DNA of 64,000 nt from Sporosarcina ureae (GCF_002101375.1 NZ_CP015207.1:920001-984000); one strand, 5' to 3'. Shown: positions 18,734 through 28,156, counted from the first letter of the stretch. A program made the numbers and translations. The notes: a model not told the origin generated them from the sequence alone.

Positions 18734-19216
18734 ATGGCTTTTCAGATACTATTAAATTTCTTCATTGCAGTCGTTTGGATGTTCATGTCAAGTTCATTGA
18801 CACCTTCTACGTTCATCATCGGATATCTTATTGGGCTGTTGATGATCATCATGACACGCCGTTATTTCAGTGGACGCTTGTACATTTGGCGAATCTGGTC
18901 CGCACTAAAACTGACAGCGATTTTCCTAAAAGAACTGATCATGTCGAATATTTCCGTGTTGTTACTAGTGATCAAGCCGGATTTATCGACTATGCGACCG
19001 ATGTTCTTCGCTATGCCAACAGAACTTGAAAAAGATTGGGAAATTACGTTGTTATCTAGTTTAATTACGTTGACACCTGGTACGGTCGTCGTTCATGTTT
19101 CAGATGATCAGCGTACGTTGTATATCCATGCGATTGATGTAGACGATGTGGATGAAGCAATCGATTCTATTAAAAACACATTCGAGAAAGCCATTATGGA
19201 GGTGAGCCGAGGATGA
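18734..19216 (+). CDS. mrpE: Mrp antiporter subunit E
   Basis: 160 aa: two N-terminal transmembrane helices, then a soluble domain with the MrpE-family LSSLITLTPGTVVV and YIHAIDV segments. Structural subunit of the Na+/H+ antiporter. Six bases after mrpD; its stop overlaps the mrpF start. Confidence 0.94.
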   Translation: MAFQILLNFFIAVVWMFMSSSLTPSTFIIGYLIGLLMIIMTRRYFSGRLYIWRIWSALKLTAIFLKELIMSNISVLLLVIKPDLSTMRPMFFAMPTELEKDWEITLLSSLITLTPGTVVVHVSDDQRTLYIHAIDVDDVDEAIDSIKNTFEKAIMEVSRG

Positions 19217-19494
19217 TTATATTTTATTCTGTCTGTCTCGTGCTAGTCATCCTGTCTATGCTCGGATTATTATATCGTGTATGGAAAGGTCCTTCCGTGC
19301 CGGATCGTTTAGTCGCTCTCGATGCGATCGGTGTCATGCTCATATCGGCGATTGCACTGTTTTCCATCTTGTTCGACACACCATTCTTCATCGATGCCAT
19401 TCTATTGATCGCCATTATGTCGTTTATCGGCACAGTGTCCTTCTCAAAATTCATTGAGAGAGGAGAGATTATCGAACGTGGATCTGATCGCTGA
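19213..19494 (+). CDS. mrpF: Mrp antiporter subunit F
   Basis: 93 aa, three transmembrane helices, with the MrpF motifs RVWKGPSVPDRLVALDAIG and the DTPFFIDAILLIA helix. AGGTGAGCCGAGG-type ribosome site inside mrpE; 4-base overlap with mrpE and a 17-base overlap with mrpG. Confidence 0.94.
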   Translation: MIIFYSVCLVLVILSMLGLLYRVWKGPSVPDRLVALDAIGVMLISAIALFSILFDTPFFIDAILLIAIMSFIGTVSFSKFIERGEIIERGSDR

Positions 19495-19861
19495 TATTAT
19501 TATTGTGTTACTCGTCACAGCGGGGATTGTTTTTACGATCGTCACAGTCATTGGAATCTTACGGCTTCCGGATGTCTATACACGCGCACATGCTGCTTCA
19601 AAGAGTGCTACACTTGGGGTCATGAGTTTATTGCTCGGAGTTTTCCTCCACTTTTGGTGGAATGAAGGCCACTTTAGTATTCAGCTACTGCTCGGTATCG
19701 CCTTCTTATTCATCACTTCTCCAATTGGTGGTCACTTAATGACACGTGCTGCTTATATGTCGGGTGTAGAACCTACCAAATTGACAATTGGTGATGATCT
19801 AAAAGAAGCTGTAATAGAACATCGCAAAGAATCAAATAAAAACACACCGGATGACAAATAG
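19478..19861 (+). CDS. mrpG: Mrp antiporter subunit G
   Basis: 127 aa from the GTG at 19478 (AGAGGAGAG upstream, within mrpF). Three transmembrane helices and the MrpG signature LRLPDVYTRAHAASKSATLG. Last gene of the operon; the terminator hairpin begins within its final codons. The complete group-1 order A-B-C-D-E-F-G suggests a functional cation/proton antiporter for pH and Na+ homeostasis. Confidence 0.94.
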   Translation: MDLIADIIIVLLVTAGIVFTIVTVIGILRLPDVYTRAHAASKSATLGVMSLLLGVFLHFWWNEGHFSIQLLLGIAFLFITSPIGGHLMTRAAYMSGVEPTKLTIGDDLKEAVIEHRKESNKNTPDDK

Positions 19862-19881
19862 TCATCTCGGTGTGTTTTTTT
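19839..19881. terminator. Bidirectional terminator shared by mrpG and the Gly/Tyr-rich gene
   Basis: AAACACACCGGATGAC pairs with GTCATCTCGGTGTGTTT with one internal mismatch, flanked by T-runs on both strands. Both convergent stop codons lie in or next to it. Confidence 0.88.
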
Positions 19882-20122
19882 AATAGTATGGATAATAAGG
19901 GTAATATGGTTGCGGATAGTATGGATAGCTGTTGTAGTAAGGTGGATAATATCCTCCACCGTAACCATAGCCCGGGGAAATAGCATTACCTAAAAATCCG
20001 CCAACTAAACCACCTAGGAAAGGACCCCCGAATCCGCCGAAACCACCAAATCCGCCGCCATAGCCGCCACCATGATGACCACGACCGCCACCGTATCCAC
20101 CTCTATAATTATGTCTTGTCAT
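19880..20122 (-). CDS. Gly/Tyr-rich low-complexity protein
   Basis: 80 aa with AAGGGGGAG before ATG. Residues ~8-34 are Gly-rich (GGYGGG, GGFGGF), followed by a short hydrophobic patch (FLGGLVGGFLGNAISPG) and a Tyr/Pro tail ending YPYYPYY. No family recognised. Such compositions occur in spore-coat and surface proteins of Bacillales, but nothing here proves that. The ribosome site, clean stop and terminator make it a real gene. Confidence 0.7.
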   Translation of the reverse strand: MTRHNYRGGYGGGRGHHGGGYGGGFGGFGGFGGPFLGGLVGGFLGNAISPGYGYGGGYYPPYYNSYPYYPQPYYPYYPYY

Positions 20123-20192
20123 CCAAGCTCCCCCTTTCCCTCTATCCTATGACCAACCGGGAAGAAGGAGTGAGGAAAGCGCCTATATCAAA

Positions 20193-21707
20193 TTATTCTT
20201 GTTGTTCTGTTTCAGCAGCCAAGCGCTCCACAAAGGTCGCCAATGTACGGACCATAACGCCCGTCGCACCTTTCGGACCGAGCGCATGTGGACTGGCCGC
20301 GTCAGACGTACCTGCAATGTCTAAATGAATCCATGGTGTATCTCCAACAAATTCTCCGACAAAGCCGCCTCCAAAGATCATATGGCCATCTCGTCCTGGT
20401 GAGTTATTTACATCGGCGACATCACTTTTGCGAATCCGCTTACGATCACTTTCAGTCAATGGCAGTTGCCAAATGAATTCCCCTGTTTCATCCGCCGCCT
20501 CTTGAAATTTTTTATAGAATGCGTCATCGTTGGTCAATGTGCCCGTTTTATCATTACCGAGTGCTACAATAACACCGCCCGTTAGTGTGGCTACATCAAT
20601 CAAATACTCAGCGCCCGCTTGCTTCGCATAGGTCACTGCATCAGCCAGCACTAAACGGCCTTCCGCATCTGTATTCAACACTTCAATTGTCTTACCGCTT
20701 AATGATGTGATGACATCATCCGGCTTGAACGCTTCACCTGAAATCATGTTATCTGAAGAAGCAATGACCGCCATCACATTTTTCTTCGGTCGTGATTCCC
20801 CAATGATTGCCATAGCGCCGAGTACAGCCGCTGCGCCACCCATATCACCTTTCATGCCAACCATGCCGTCTTTAGGCTTCAATGAATAGCCACCCGTGTC
20901 ATACGTGATACCTTTACCGACTAAACCCACGACATCTTCCCACTGTTCCGTCGCTTGATACTTGAGAACAATGAGTTTCGGTTCTTCTACTGAACCTTGA
21001 TTGACCGCAAGAATCGCTCCCATACCAAGCTCTTCCATTTCAGCTTTACCCAGTATATCTATTTCCAAGTCATAGCTTTCCGCTAATTCTTGTGCGTATT
21101 CCGCCATCTTAGTTGGTGTCAACAAATTGGGTGGTACATTGACTAGCGTCCTAGCTTCGTTCACCGCATGTGCGGAGATCATGCCCACTTCTCCTGCAGC
21201 AGTAACACGCTCTTCATCTTCCGTCGTAATAAATGTAACCGTAGTTAGGGGGATATCTACTTCATTGGATGACGTCTTGAATCCCTCATATGTGTATGAG
21301 CCCATTCCGATACCCTCAGAGGCTAGGAAAGCTACGTCCTCACTATTTATCTCTTCATTGCAAAACGGCGCTATCCAGACGCCTACAGTGCGCACACGGT
21401 CTTGGTTTAGTTGTTTACCTACCTCAGCGAATAATTCACGCAGAGGCTGTTCTGTCAGTCGCTTCTGATTGCCGACGCCTACAAAGTACACGCGGTCGTA
21501 ACGTTGCTTGGATAGTGCAGGCATTTTGGTAATCGTCTTAAACTTCTGTTGAACGTCCTGTGATTTAATCCAATCCGGCAAAAGAGGATGGAAAGATTCA
21601 ACGAACAAATCGAAGCCTTCTACGTTCTCTGGATGATCTGGTATGCCTATAATAAGTACTTCTACTTCTGTCTGATCGATTGCGGATGCTGTTTCTACGT
21701 TTATCAT
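20193..21707 (-). CDS. pepA: Leucyl aminopeptidase PepA (M17)
   Basis: 504 aa. Metal ligands and catalytic residues are in place: Lys265 and Asp270 (GKGITYDTGGYSLKP), and the M17 signature NTDAEGRL at ~345-352. Dizinc/Mn cytosolic aminopeptidase that removes N-terminal Leu and other residues from peptides; as a rule hexameric. Followed by yuiD in divergent orientation, as in the B. subtilis yuiE-yuiD pair. Confidence 0.94.
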   Translation of the reverse strand: MINVETASAIDQTEVEVLIIGIPDHPENVEGFDLFVESFHPLLPDWIKSQDVQQKFKTITKMPALSKQRYDRVYFVGVGNQKRLTEQPLRELFAEVGKQLNQDRVRTVGVWIAPFCNEEINSEDVAFLASEGIGMGSYTYEGFKTSSNEVDIPLTTVTFITTEDEERVTAAGEVGMISAHAVNEARTLVNVPPNLLTPTKMAEYAQELAESYDLEIDILGKAEMEELGMGAILAVNQGSVEEPKLIVLKYQATEQWEDVVGLVGKGITYDTGGYSLKPKDGMVGMKGDMGGAAAVLGAMAIIGESRPKKNVMAVIASSDNMISGEAFKPDDVITSLSGKTIEVLNTDAEGRLVLADAVTYAKQAGAEYLIDVATLTGGVIVALGNDKTGTLTNDDAFYKKFQEAADETGEFIWQLPLTESDRKRIRKSDVADVNNSPGRDGHMIFGGGFVGEFVGDTPWIHLDIAGTSDAASPHALGPKGATGVMVRTLATFVERLAAETEQQE

Positions 21708-21865
21708 GTGTGGTTCCTCCCCTTTTCTTTACGCTTTCCCCATACTAGTATAAACTAGTCTGATTAGCACTAGCAACGGCAAGTATTGTTGGTTGGATAC
21801 AACGAGTAGATCCAAATTATGTTATACTAATTGCTAAACTACCGACAGTAAAGGAGTGGAACCAC

Positions 21866-22342
21866 TTGGCTATTTTTGAAAATATACCGCTCCTCGCAGC
21901 GCTATTCGCCATCTTTTTTGCCCAATTTGTAAAAATTCCTATTCATTTTTTATTAACGCGTAAACTCGATTTCGGACTCATGACTTCCACAGGCGGCATG
22001 CCGAGTTCTCACTCAGCAGCAGTCACCGCACTCACAACTGCCATCGCATTCGAAGCGGGCCTAGATTCACCACTATTCGCCATATCCGCTATATTCGCAG
22101 TCATTGTTATGTTCGATGCAACCGGCATCCGCTACCAAGCCGGACAACAAGCCGTCATCATCAACCAAATGCGCTCCGACTTCCAAATATTCGTCAGTGA
22201 CTTGAAAGACTGGCCGAAGAAAGACAATGACGCCAAAATTCAAGAACTCAAAACTTTACTCGGTCACAAACCAAACGAAGTATTCTTTGGAGCGCTAACA
22301 GGTATCCTCATCTCGATCATTACGTATACCGTTATCTTGTAA
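21866..22342 (+). CDS. yuiD: YuiD-like membrane protein (DUF212, acid phosphatase/haloperoxidase-related)
   Basis: 158 aa from a TTG start with AAGGAGTGG upstream. It has the family motif GGMPSSHSAAVTALTT, resembling part of a PAP2 phosphatase active site, then FDATGIRYQAGQQA. Membrane segments at both ends. The biochemical activity of the family is not established. Confidence 0.82.
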   Translation: MAIFENIPLLAALFAIFFAQFVKIPIHFLLTRKLDFGLMTSTGGMPSSHSAAVTALTTAIAFEAGLDSPLFAISAIFAVIVMFDATGIRYQAGQQAVIINQMRSDFQIFVSDLKDWPKKDNDAKIQELKTLLGHKPNEVFFGALTGILISIITYTVIL

Positions 22343-22512
22343 CGTCGCAGCCATTACGGGGCTTGCGGACGACTCACGTTTTATAGTTGGAAGTATTTAT
22401 TCGTCACTCTATTTAGAAACATATACGAGTTGATCGTAAGTGAAAGCATCCGCCTGGAGCGTCGATCAAAGGCGCCCTTCTTCTCTACTCTTTTTATCTC
22501 TAAAGCAACGTA
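22343..22512. other. Gap between yuiD and its terminator; contains a repeat remnant
   Basis: No gene is supported. Around 22442-22470 the sequence GAAAGCATCCGCC followed by TGGAGCGTCGATC resembles the right end of the GC-rich elements at 54.3-54.8 kb (GAAAGCGTCCGCC... TGGAGCTTCAATC). It is therefore probably a degraded copy of that dispersed repeat. Confidence 0.45.
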
Positions 22513-22573
22513 AAAAACGGAACTGTCACAAGATGTCGTAATTCACGACTTCCTGTCCAGCTCCGTTTTTTCA
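22513..22573. terminator. Bidirectional terminator between yuiD and yuiB
   Basis: AAAAAACGGA...CTG pairs with CAG...TCCGTTTTTT across a long, partly paired interior (GTCG/CGAC). Poly-A and poly-T ends serve both converging genes. Confidence 0.8.
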
Positions 22574-22594
22574 TGTCCACACCTAGCAAAAGCA

Positions 22595-22921
22595 TTAGAA
22601 CATCTGATAACCCATTTTGCGTAAAACCTTCATCACGAAACCTGCGATAATCGCACCGACCATACCGCTCGCCAAAATCACGATATCTACGGCATGCAGC
22701 GACATAATATTCGCCCCTAGCTCACTAAAAGCAAAACCAGGCTTCGTAATGTATTCATACATCGATACATCATCAATAATAAAAATCACGATAATCGGAT
22801 AAATGATAGCCATAAGCCACGTCATACGTAACAGCATATTTAATAAAAAACCGATACCGAAAAACATCACAATAAATATCAAGATCGATAGCATCACTTG
22901 TGCTATGGATATAGTTTGCAT
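22595..22921 (-). CDS. yuiB: YuiB-like membrane protein
   Basis: 108 aa from the ATG at 22921, with TGGAGGTT upstream; the frame to 22945 has no such site. Three transmembrane segments (about 10-35, 38-52 and 78-98). Function unknown. Its position between yuiD and NDH-2 matches B. subtilis yuiB. The small yuiA gene expected next to it is not visible in the following 216 bases, which hold nothing else I can support. Confidence 0.72.
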   Translation of the reverse strand: MQTISIAQVMLSILIFIVMFFGIGFLLNMLLRMTWLMAIIYPIIVIFIIDDVSMYEYITKPGFAFSELGANIMSLHAVDIVILASGMVGAIIAGFVMKVLRKMGYQMF

Positions 22922-23103
22922 GCTTGCTAACCTCCAGTTCATCACTTCAACATTTTACAGGATGAAGCGATGGCTTTCAACAGAATGAGACAGTGTACAC
23001 AGAACGTTCTTTTCAGATGTCATGAATTATTAAAATTTGACAGATGTTTTTCTCTACTTCGACTGCTTTCACGGTTGACTTGTTGTCTATTTTAATGCAT
23101 ACA

Positions 23104-23131
23104 AAAAGCACTCGCTGATGCGAGTGCTTTT
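23104..23131 (-). terminator. Terminator after the NDH-2 gene yumB
   Basis: AAAAGCACTCGC and GCGAGTGCTTTT, a perfect 12-bp stem with a 4-base loop, immediately after the yumB stop. Confidence 0.9.
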
Positions 23132-23137
23132 CGATAT

Positions 23138-24355
23138 TCATTTGAGAACGTTGAATTTACCTTTTTTAATCGTTAATCCTAGACCGCCGATCATGAATAG
23201 CGCACGATTATCGATCATTTTCTTCATGAATGACGCTTTCGTACCCGTCACTTTTTTATCGAATACTACACCAATCGCATCAGAATCACCTAGAGAACAC
23301 ACGCTACCTTTTAAATCCGGTACGAATTCTTTAGTTGGGTTTCCTTTCATCAATGCGATGATATTGTTAGCAATTATTTCGCCTTGTTGCATAGCGATTT
23401 GTGCAGTTGGTGGATACGGACGATTAATCGCTTCGTTGATCATCAATGCACAGTCACCTACTACAAATACATCGTCGAATCCTGGCGCACGCATATCTTT
23501 TTCAACTTTCACGCGAGCACGCATGTTTTCTATACCCGATTCTTCGATCAAATGGTTACCACGAACACCGGCAGCCCATACAACTGTACCCGCTTTGATG
23601 AATTCAAACTCATCTTCGCCTTTTTTAATCTTCACGCCTTCAGGAGTTGCTTCTACAACCGGTGTACCGATAGAGAATTCTACACCTTTTGCGCCTAATT
23701 GACGCACTGCGTATTCCACAAGTTCCGGATCGAAACCAGGCAATACCATTGGCGCAGCTTCTACACAGAGAATGCGCACCTTTTTGGCTGGCACATCATA
23801 TTCTTCACATAATTCAGGTACACGGTTTCCTAGTTCACCAAGATACTCAATTCCCGTGAAACCAGCTCCACCTACGATGATAGTCAAACGGCTATCATCT
23901 TTTACTTCTTCAGTAGACCATGTAGCGAATTGATATTCCATATGATCACGAATATGACGAGCTGCATTGACATTGGCAATAGACAGTGCATACTTGTCCA
24001 AACCTGGAATTCCGAAAGTTTCACCTTCGAAACCAAGGCCGATTACTAAGTAGTCATATGTGTGAGAACCGAGGTTCGTCTTTACGTTTTTCGTCGCCAC
24101 ATCGATGCCAGTAACTTCTGCTTCGATGAACTTTACTTTATTGCTATTGATTACGCTTGAAATATCATAGCGAACTTGTTCTGGAGATAATGTTCCAGCT
24201 GCCGCTTCATGCAACCATGTAGATTCATAGTGATAGTCATTTTTGTTGATCAGAACGATATCTGCTTCATCTGTACCTAATGACTTTTGTAAATTCACAA
24301 CAGTCATTAAACCGCCATAACCTGCACCCAATACTAAGATTGTTGGTCTTTTCAC
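23138..24355 (-). CDS. yumB: Type II NADH dehydrogenase, YumB-like
   Basis: 405 aa from a GTG start (AAAGGTGGTT upstream). FAD-binding GxGxxG at the N-terminus ([12 protein letters not shown]), NADH-binding motif [17 protein letters not shown] (~160), and VFVVGDCAL near residue 300. NDH-2 enzymes pass electrons from NADH to menaquinone without proton pumping, bound to the inner membrane face through the C-terminus. Context (yuiB, yutM) matches B. subtilis yumB rather than the main enzyme Ndh. Confidence 0.88.
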   Translation of the reverse strand: MKRPTILVLGAGYGGLMTVVNLQKSLGTDEADIVLINKNDYHYESTWLHEAAAGTLSPEQVRYDISSVINSNKVKFIEAEVTGIDVATKNVKTNLGSHTYDYLVIGLGFEGETFGIPGLDKYALSIANVNAARHIRDHMEYQFATWSTEEVKDDSRLTIIVGGAGFTGIEYLGELGNRVPELCEEYDVPAKKVRILCVEAAPMVLPGFDPELVEYAVRQLGAKGVEFSIGTPVVEATPEGVKIKKGEDEFEFIKAGTVVWAAGVRGNHLIEESGIENMRARVKVEKDMRAPGFDDVFVVGDCALMINEAINRPYPPTAQIAMQQGEIIANNIIALMKGNPTKEFVPDLKGSVCSLGDSDAIGVVFDKKVTGTKASFMKKMIDNRALFMIGGLGLTIKKGKFNVLK

Positions 24356-24590
24356 GTAAATCGAACCACCTTTTAGTTTCTTAAACGCCGAGTACGTGTA
24401 AAATCAATCTTAATTGGTTTTGCAGTGTCGGCATTTAGTTTGATAATATAGAATCTTACTTTCATTACTTATAGTAGACCTTTTGAGCATGTATTTCAAC
24501 AGAATTATTATTGTGCAAATAATCAATTTAGACTAGTAGTAGATCATTTTTATAATTCCATCAAATCCTGCTCGACTGATATGTTTTAAT

Positions 24591-24956
24591 TTATTCGCAA
24601 TCTGCCGGTGTGCCAGCTTTTTTAGCTGTTCTAAATGAAGTACCGCAACCACAATTTGCAATGGCATTCGGATTATCGATGGTAAAGCCACCACCCATTA
24701 GTGATTCTTTATAATCCACTTTTGTACCTACAAGAATAGCTGCATCCTCTTCTTTAATCACTACAGGGATGCCATGCGCTGTATAAGAAAGGTCATCGTC
24801 TTCTTTCTCTTGGGCAAAACCAAGACCATATGTTAACCCGCTACAACCTCCGCCATTAACGGAAACGCGCAAGAACGATCCTTCTTCTTCATTATGAGTC
24901 ATCATTTTCTTCACGTGAAATGCTGCTGCTTCTGTAATCTCTACTGTATTCGTCAT
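24591..24956 (-). CDS. yutM: HesB/IscA-type Fe-S carrier, YutM-like
   Basis: 121 aa A-type carrier. The three conserved cysteines are present: GGGCSGLTYGLGF and the C-terminal CGCGTSF pair. A-type proteins accept clusters from the Suf scaffold and deliver them to apo-enzymes. lipA and the Nfu protein in this window, and the suf operon, fit this role. A short Ala/Thr tail extends past the last Cys. Confidence 0.9.
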   Translation of the reverse strand: MTNTVEITEAAAFHVKKMMTHNEEEGSFLRVSVNGGGCSGLTYGLGFAQEKEDDDLSYTAHGIPVVIKEEDAAILVGTKVDYKESLMGGGFTIDNPNAIANCGCGTSFRTAKKAGTPADCE

Positions 24957-25085
24957 TCATACCACTCACTTTCCACGTTTTCTTTTTATCATATCAATCT
25001 TTTTCATCACAATGCAAACAAATAGTCGCCCTACTAGGTCTATTTTAATGTATAATAAGACTTAGGAAAGAAAGGAATGATACTA

Positions 25086-25781
25086 GTGGAAATCAGCCCA
25101 TTTTATGAGAAGAAGATGCAGTGCTTACTGTGTAAAGAGCATTTCCCTACTACTAAAATTCGTTCTCGCCAAGTAAGAGTAGTTGATCATGATAGCGATT
25201 TTAGACCTATTTATATGAACAAGGAAGTTAATCCTATTTTTTATAATGTTGCCGTTTGTCCGACTTGCGGTTTTGCATTTACTGATGATTTCGTTCCGTA
25301 CTTTGCGCCCGGCACAAAAGAAATAATCGCCAAAAATATAACAGCCAAATGGCATAGTCGCTCATTTGGTGGCGAACGGACGAAAGGACAAGCGATTGAA
25401 GCCTATAAATTAGCGTATTTAAATGCCCACTTTAAAAAAGAAAAGCATTTAACGATGGCAGGAATGATGTTGCGTATAGCCTGGATTTATCGTAATGATG
25501 AAAACCGTCAGAAAGAAATGCGTTATCTGGAAATATCACGTGACCTGTACATAAAAGCATTTTCTGAAGGTGATTATATGGGAACACAAATGTCTGAAAC
25601 TCGTGTGCAATATATAATTGCAGAATTATCTTGGCGCATCCATGATCGTGAAGAAGCCATACGAAACTTCTCACGTGTAATTGAAACGCAAAAAAAATCG
25701 ACCGAACCTACAATAATCCAAATGGCGAAAGATCGATGGCAAGAAATCCGTGATGAAGAACCCGCACATAAAACGAGCTGA
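25086..25781 (+). CDS. DUF2225 family protein with two CxxC pairs
   Basis: 231 aa from the GTG at 25086 (AAAGGA nine bases upstream); the ATG at 25077 overlaps that site. Two Cys pairs, CLLC (~12-15) and CPTC (~58-61), form a likely zinc site near the N-terminus. The C-terminal half is helical with TPR-like character (LAYLNAHFKKEKHLTMAGMM). Cytosolic, function unknown. It stands where B. subtilis has dapF/yutK between yutM and yutI-type genes. Confidence 0.82.
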   Translation: MEISPFYEKKMQCLLCKEHFPTTKIRSRQVRVVDHDSDFRPIYMNKEVNPIFYNVAVCPTCGFAFTDDFVPYFAPGTKEIIAKNITAKWHSRSFGGERTKGQAIEAYKLAYLNAHFKKEKHLTMAGMMLRIAWIYRNDENRQKEMRYLEISRDLYIKAFSEGDYMGTQMSETRVQYIIAELSWRIHDREEAIRNFSRVIETQKKSTEPTIIQMAKDRWQEIRDEEPAHKTS

Positions 25782-25790
25782 ATAAGTAAA

Positions 25791-25832
25791 ACCGTGCAAA
25801 GAAGGTCATACTTCATTGCACGGCTTTTTTAT
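25791..25832 (+). terminator. Terminator after the DUF2225 gene
   Basis: CCGTGCAA (25792-25799) pairs with TTGCACGG (25816-25823), followed by CTTTTTT. Confidence 0.8.
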
Positions 25833-25841
25833 TTAATGAAA

Positions 25842-26081
25842 TTAAAAAACCTGTTCCACTTCTACTACGCCTGGTACTTCTTCAAGTAATGCACGTTCAA
25901 TACCCGCTTTTAATGTAATTGTCGAACTAGGGCAAGTTCCGCATGCTCCTAAAAGGCGAAGCTTCACTATACCTTCATCGATATCCACTAGTTCGCAGTC
26001 CCCTCCGTCTCGCAAGAGGAATGGGCGCAATTTATCTAGCACTTCTTTTACCGGCTCATATAATTTAATATCTGTTGTCAT
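25842..26081 (-). CDS. yutI: NifU C-terminal domain (Nfu) Fe-S protein YutI
   Basis: 79 aa from the ATG at 26081; a GTG three codons upstream lies too close to AAGGAGAG. The whole protein is one Nfu domain with the cluster-binding CGTCP motif ([20 protein letters not shown]). Nfu proteins carry 4Fe-4S clusters to client enzymes such as LipA and aconitase. Confidence 0.9.
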   Translation of the reverse strand: MTTDIKLYEPVKEVLDKLRPFLLRDGGDCELVDIDEGIVKLRLLGACGTCPSSTITLKAGIERALLEEVPGVVEVEQVF

Positions 26082-26164
26082 TGTAATCACACTCTCCTTT
26101 CCTTATACTTATTATAAACTGCCAAGCAGAAAAAATCCAATAATGAATCGGAGGTTTGAGTAAT

Positions 26165-26491
26165 ATGTCACAATCCCCAGTAACAATCGAAGTATATGGT
26201 GCAGAAATCGTCTGTGCCAGCTGTGTAAATGCACCATCTTCTAAAGATACGTATGAATGGCTACAAGCAGCGATATCAAGAAAGTACCCTGAACAACCGT
26301 TTACTATTACGTATATTGATATCGACCAAGATTTAGCAGAATCCAGGCAGCGTGAAATTGTCGAGAAAATTCGTGAAGACGAGTATTTTTATCCACTCGT
26401 ACTGATTAATAACGAAATGATTGGAGAAGGTCATATTCAACTGAAGCCCGTTTTTAACGCATTAGAAGCACATGGTTATCAAGCACAATAA
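26165..26491 (+). CDS. yuzD: YuzD-like thiol protein (DUF1462)
   Basis: 108 aa from the ATG at 26165 (GGAGG ten bases upstream), the same length I recall for B. subtilis YuzD. Thioredoxin-like layout with a CASC motif near the N-terminus (GAEIVCASCVNAPSSKD) and the cis-Pro-like FYPLVLINNEMIGEG segment. Function unknown; the position between yutI and yutJ is conserved. Confidence 0.8.
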   Translation: MSQSPVTIEVYGAEIVCASCVNAPSSKDTYEWLQAAISRKYPEQPFTITYIDIDQDLAESRQREIVEKIREDEYFYPLVLINNEMIGEGHIQLKPVFNALEAHGYQAQ

Positions 26492-26538
26492 ATAGAGAAA
26501 ATGATAATTGGATGTATTAATTGAGAACAATACATTCA

Positions 26539-26579
26539 TTGAAGTGGTCGTTCTACATTGAACTGACCGCTTCTTTTTT
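26539..26579 (+). terminator. Terminator after yuzD
   Basis: GAAGTGGTC pairs with GACCGCTTC (one mismatch) over a 16-base loop, then TTTTTTG. Confidence 0.65.
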
Positions 26580-26615
26580 GTATCCAATTAATGAAATGCA
26601 CTATCAGGGCTAAAG

Positions 26616-26640
26616 AAAAAGCCACTTCATGGAAGTGACT
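26616..26640 (-). terminator. Terminator after yutJ
   Basis: On the minus strand the CCACTTC/GAAGTG stem is followed by GCTTTTTCTTT, 15 bases after the yutJ stop. Confidence 0.65.
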
Positions 26641-26654
26641 TGCAAATAGTTGAG

Positions 26655-27722
26655 TTACCCGTTGTGCCATTTGTACATCCATAGCAAGCCAGATTTCATT
26701 AAACGTGCAATTCTTCCTGTTACGGTACGATCTGCTAAGTACGCAAATCCTTGCTTCTTTCCTAATGAACCCATAAAGCCTTTTAGTTTCAGCTCTGGCA
26801 TTTCAGGCATCAACGGTTCACCTTTCCAAGTAGAGCGTAAAACTTGAACGATTTGCTCTCCTTGTACTTCTGCCAACTGAGCGCTTGGTGCGTGTGTGAG
26901 CGCGGCAATATCTCCGACAACATAAACGTTTCGGTAACTTGGAACTTGGTGATATTGATTGAGTACGATACGGCCTGAACGGTCTTTCTGAATGACTAAA
27001 TCATCCACGACCTTACCTGGCTTAATGCCAGCTGTCCAAACTACTGCATCTACATCAATTGTATCTTCATGGTTATACAGAATATGTTCGCCTACTTTAG
27101 TAATGTTGGAATTCGCAACGACTTCTACTTCGTTCTCATCAAACCAACCTTTTACAAAGTTACTCAATCGTTCAGGGAAGTCACGCAAAATACGCGGGCT
27201 ACGATCAAATAATTTAATTTTCAAATCGGGACGACTCTCACGTAACTCACTCGCTAATTCAATACCGCTTAGTCCCGCACCCACGATTCCTACGGTTGCG
27301 CCATCGCCTAATCCGAGTAACGTTTGATACGTCCGACGGGATTTTCCAATCGTTTGGATACTTAGCGTATGTTCAGCTGCCCCAGGCACGTTGTGGTAGT
27401 TATCTTCACTACCTAGTCCGATAACTAATTCGTCGTATGCAAGTGCTTGTCCGTTTGCCAACAACACTTGTTTTTCTTCGAGCTTAATTTCTTGAATCTC
27501 GCCTTCTACTACTTTCAATTGATCATGAATAGGAATGGCAACGCGGACTTCGGAGTCAGAAACGGTTCCTGCTGCCAATGCATAAAATTCTGTTTTCAAA
27601 CTATGAAATAACGTTCTATCGACAAGTGTAATTTCAATATCGCTTGGTAATTCTTTATTTAACAAACGCAATAAAATTCTCATATTACCATAGCCGGCAC
27701 CTAGTAAAAGTAATTTTCTCAT
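26655..27722 (-). CDS. yutJ: NADH dehydrogenase-like flavoprotein YutJ
   Basis: 355 aa, second NDH-2 family member of the window. N-terminal FAD motif LLLGAGYGNMRILLRLL, second dinucleotide motif VGIVGAGLSGIELASEL, and VYVVGDIAAL. It is ~50 residues shorter than YumB and lacks a clear C-terminal membrane helix. It may be a soluble FAD-dependent oxidoreductase rather than a quinone reductase; substrate unknown. Confidence 0.82.
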   Translation of the reverse strand: MRKLLLLGAGYGNMRILLRLLNKELPSDIEITLVDRTLFHSLKTEFYALAAGTVSDSEVRVAIPIHDQLKVVEGEIQEIKLEEKQVLLANGQALAYDELVIGLGSEDNYHNVPGAAEHTLSIQTIGKSRRTYQTLLGLGDGATVGIVGAGLSGIELASELRESRPDLKIKLFDRSPRILRDFPERLSNFVKGWFDENEVEVVANSNITKVGEHILYNHEDTIDVDAVVWTAGIKPGKVVDDLVIQKDRSGRIVLNQYHQVPSYRNVYVVGDIAALTHAPSAQLAEVQGEQIVQVLRSTWKGEPLMPEMPELKLKGFMGSLGKKQGFAYLADRTVTGRIARLMKSGLLWMYKWHNG

Positions 27723-27861
27723 AACGTTCTCCTTCTATGTCTATTTTCTCGTGCATCTCTATTTGTTATTATAGCAGTTTGTGATAACTTTCACAATATG
27801 TCATGTTCATTGACGCTTTTGAGAAAAAAGAGTACCATTTCTAGTAGGCGAGGTGAGAAAG

Positions 27862-28098
27862 ATGAATCCCATCGTGGAATTTTGTATGAGTAATTTGGCA
27901 AATGGAGCCTACCCCGTATTTGAAACGTTGGAGCGCGATCCAAACATCGACGTACTGGAATACGGCTGTTTGAGCTATTGTACGAAGTGTAGTGATACGT
28001 TGTACGCGATTGTTAATGGTGAACTTGTCGAAGCGGATACTGCGGATGAACTGACGAAGCAAATTTATCAGTTTATTGAAGAGAATCCACTTTTTTAA
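27862..28098 (+). CDS. yuzB: YuzB-like protein (DUF1450)
   Basis: 78 aa from the ATG at 27862 (GAGGTGAGAAAG upstream). Four cysteines, in [15 protein letters not shown] and YCTKC, suggest metal or cluster binding. Function unknown. Divergent from yutJ, as in B. subtilis. Confidence 0.82.
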   Translation: MNPIVEFCMSNLANGAYPVFETLERDPNIDVLEYGCLSYCTKCSDTLYAIVNGELVEADTADELTKQIYQFIEENPLF

Positions 28099-28116
28099 TA
28101 AAAATAAAGTCAACAG

Positions 28117-28156
28117 GATGTCTTGGAAGCTACTGCGCTTTTAAGGCATCTTTTTT
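28117..28156 (+). terminator. Terminator after yuzB
   Basis: GATGTCTT pairs with AAGGCATC (one G-T-like mismatch), followed by TTTTTT. Confidence 0.7.

Noticed and set aside
22922-23137. A yuiA homologue expected between yuiB and yumB
   Set aside because: No short frame with the expected CxxC pairs was found on the minus strand.
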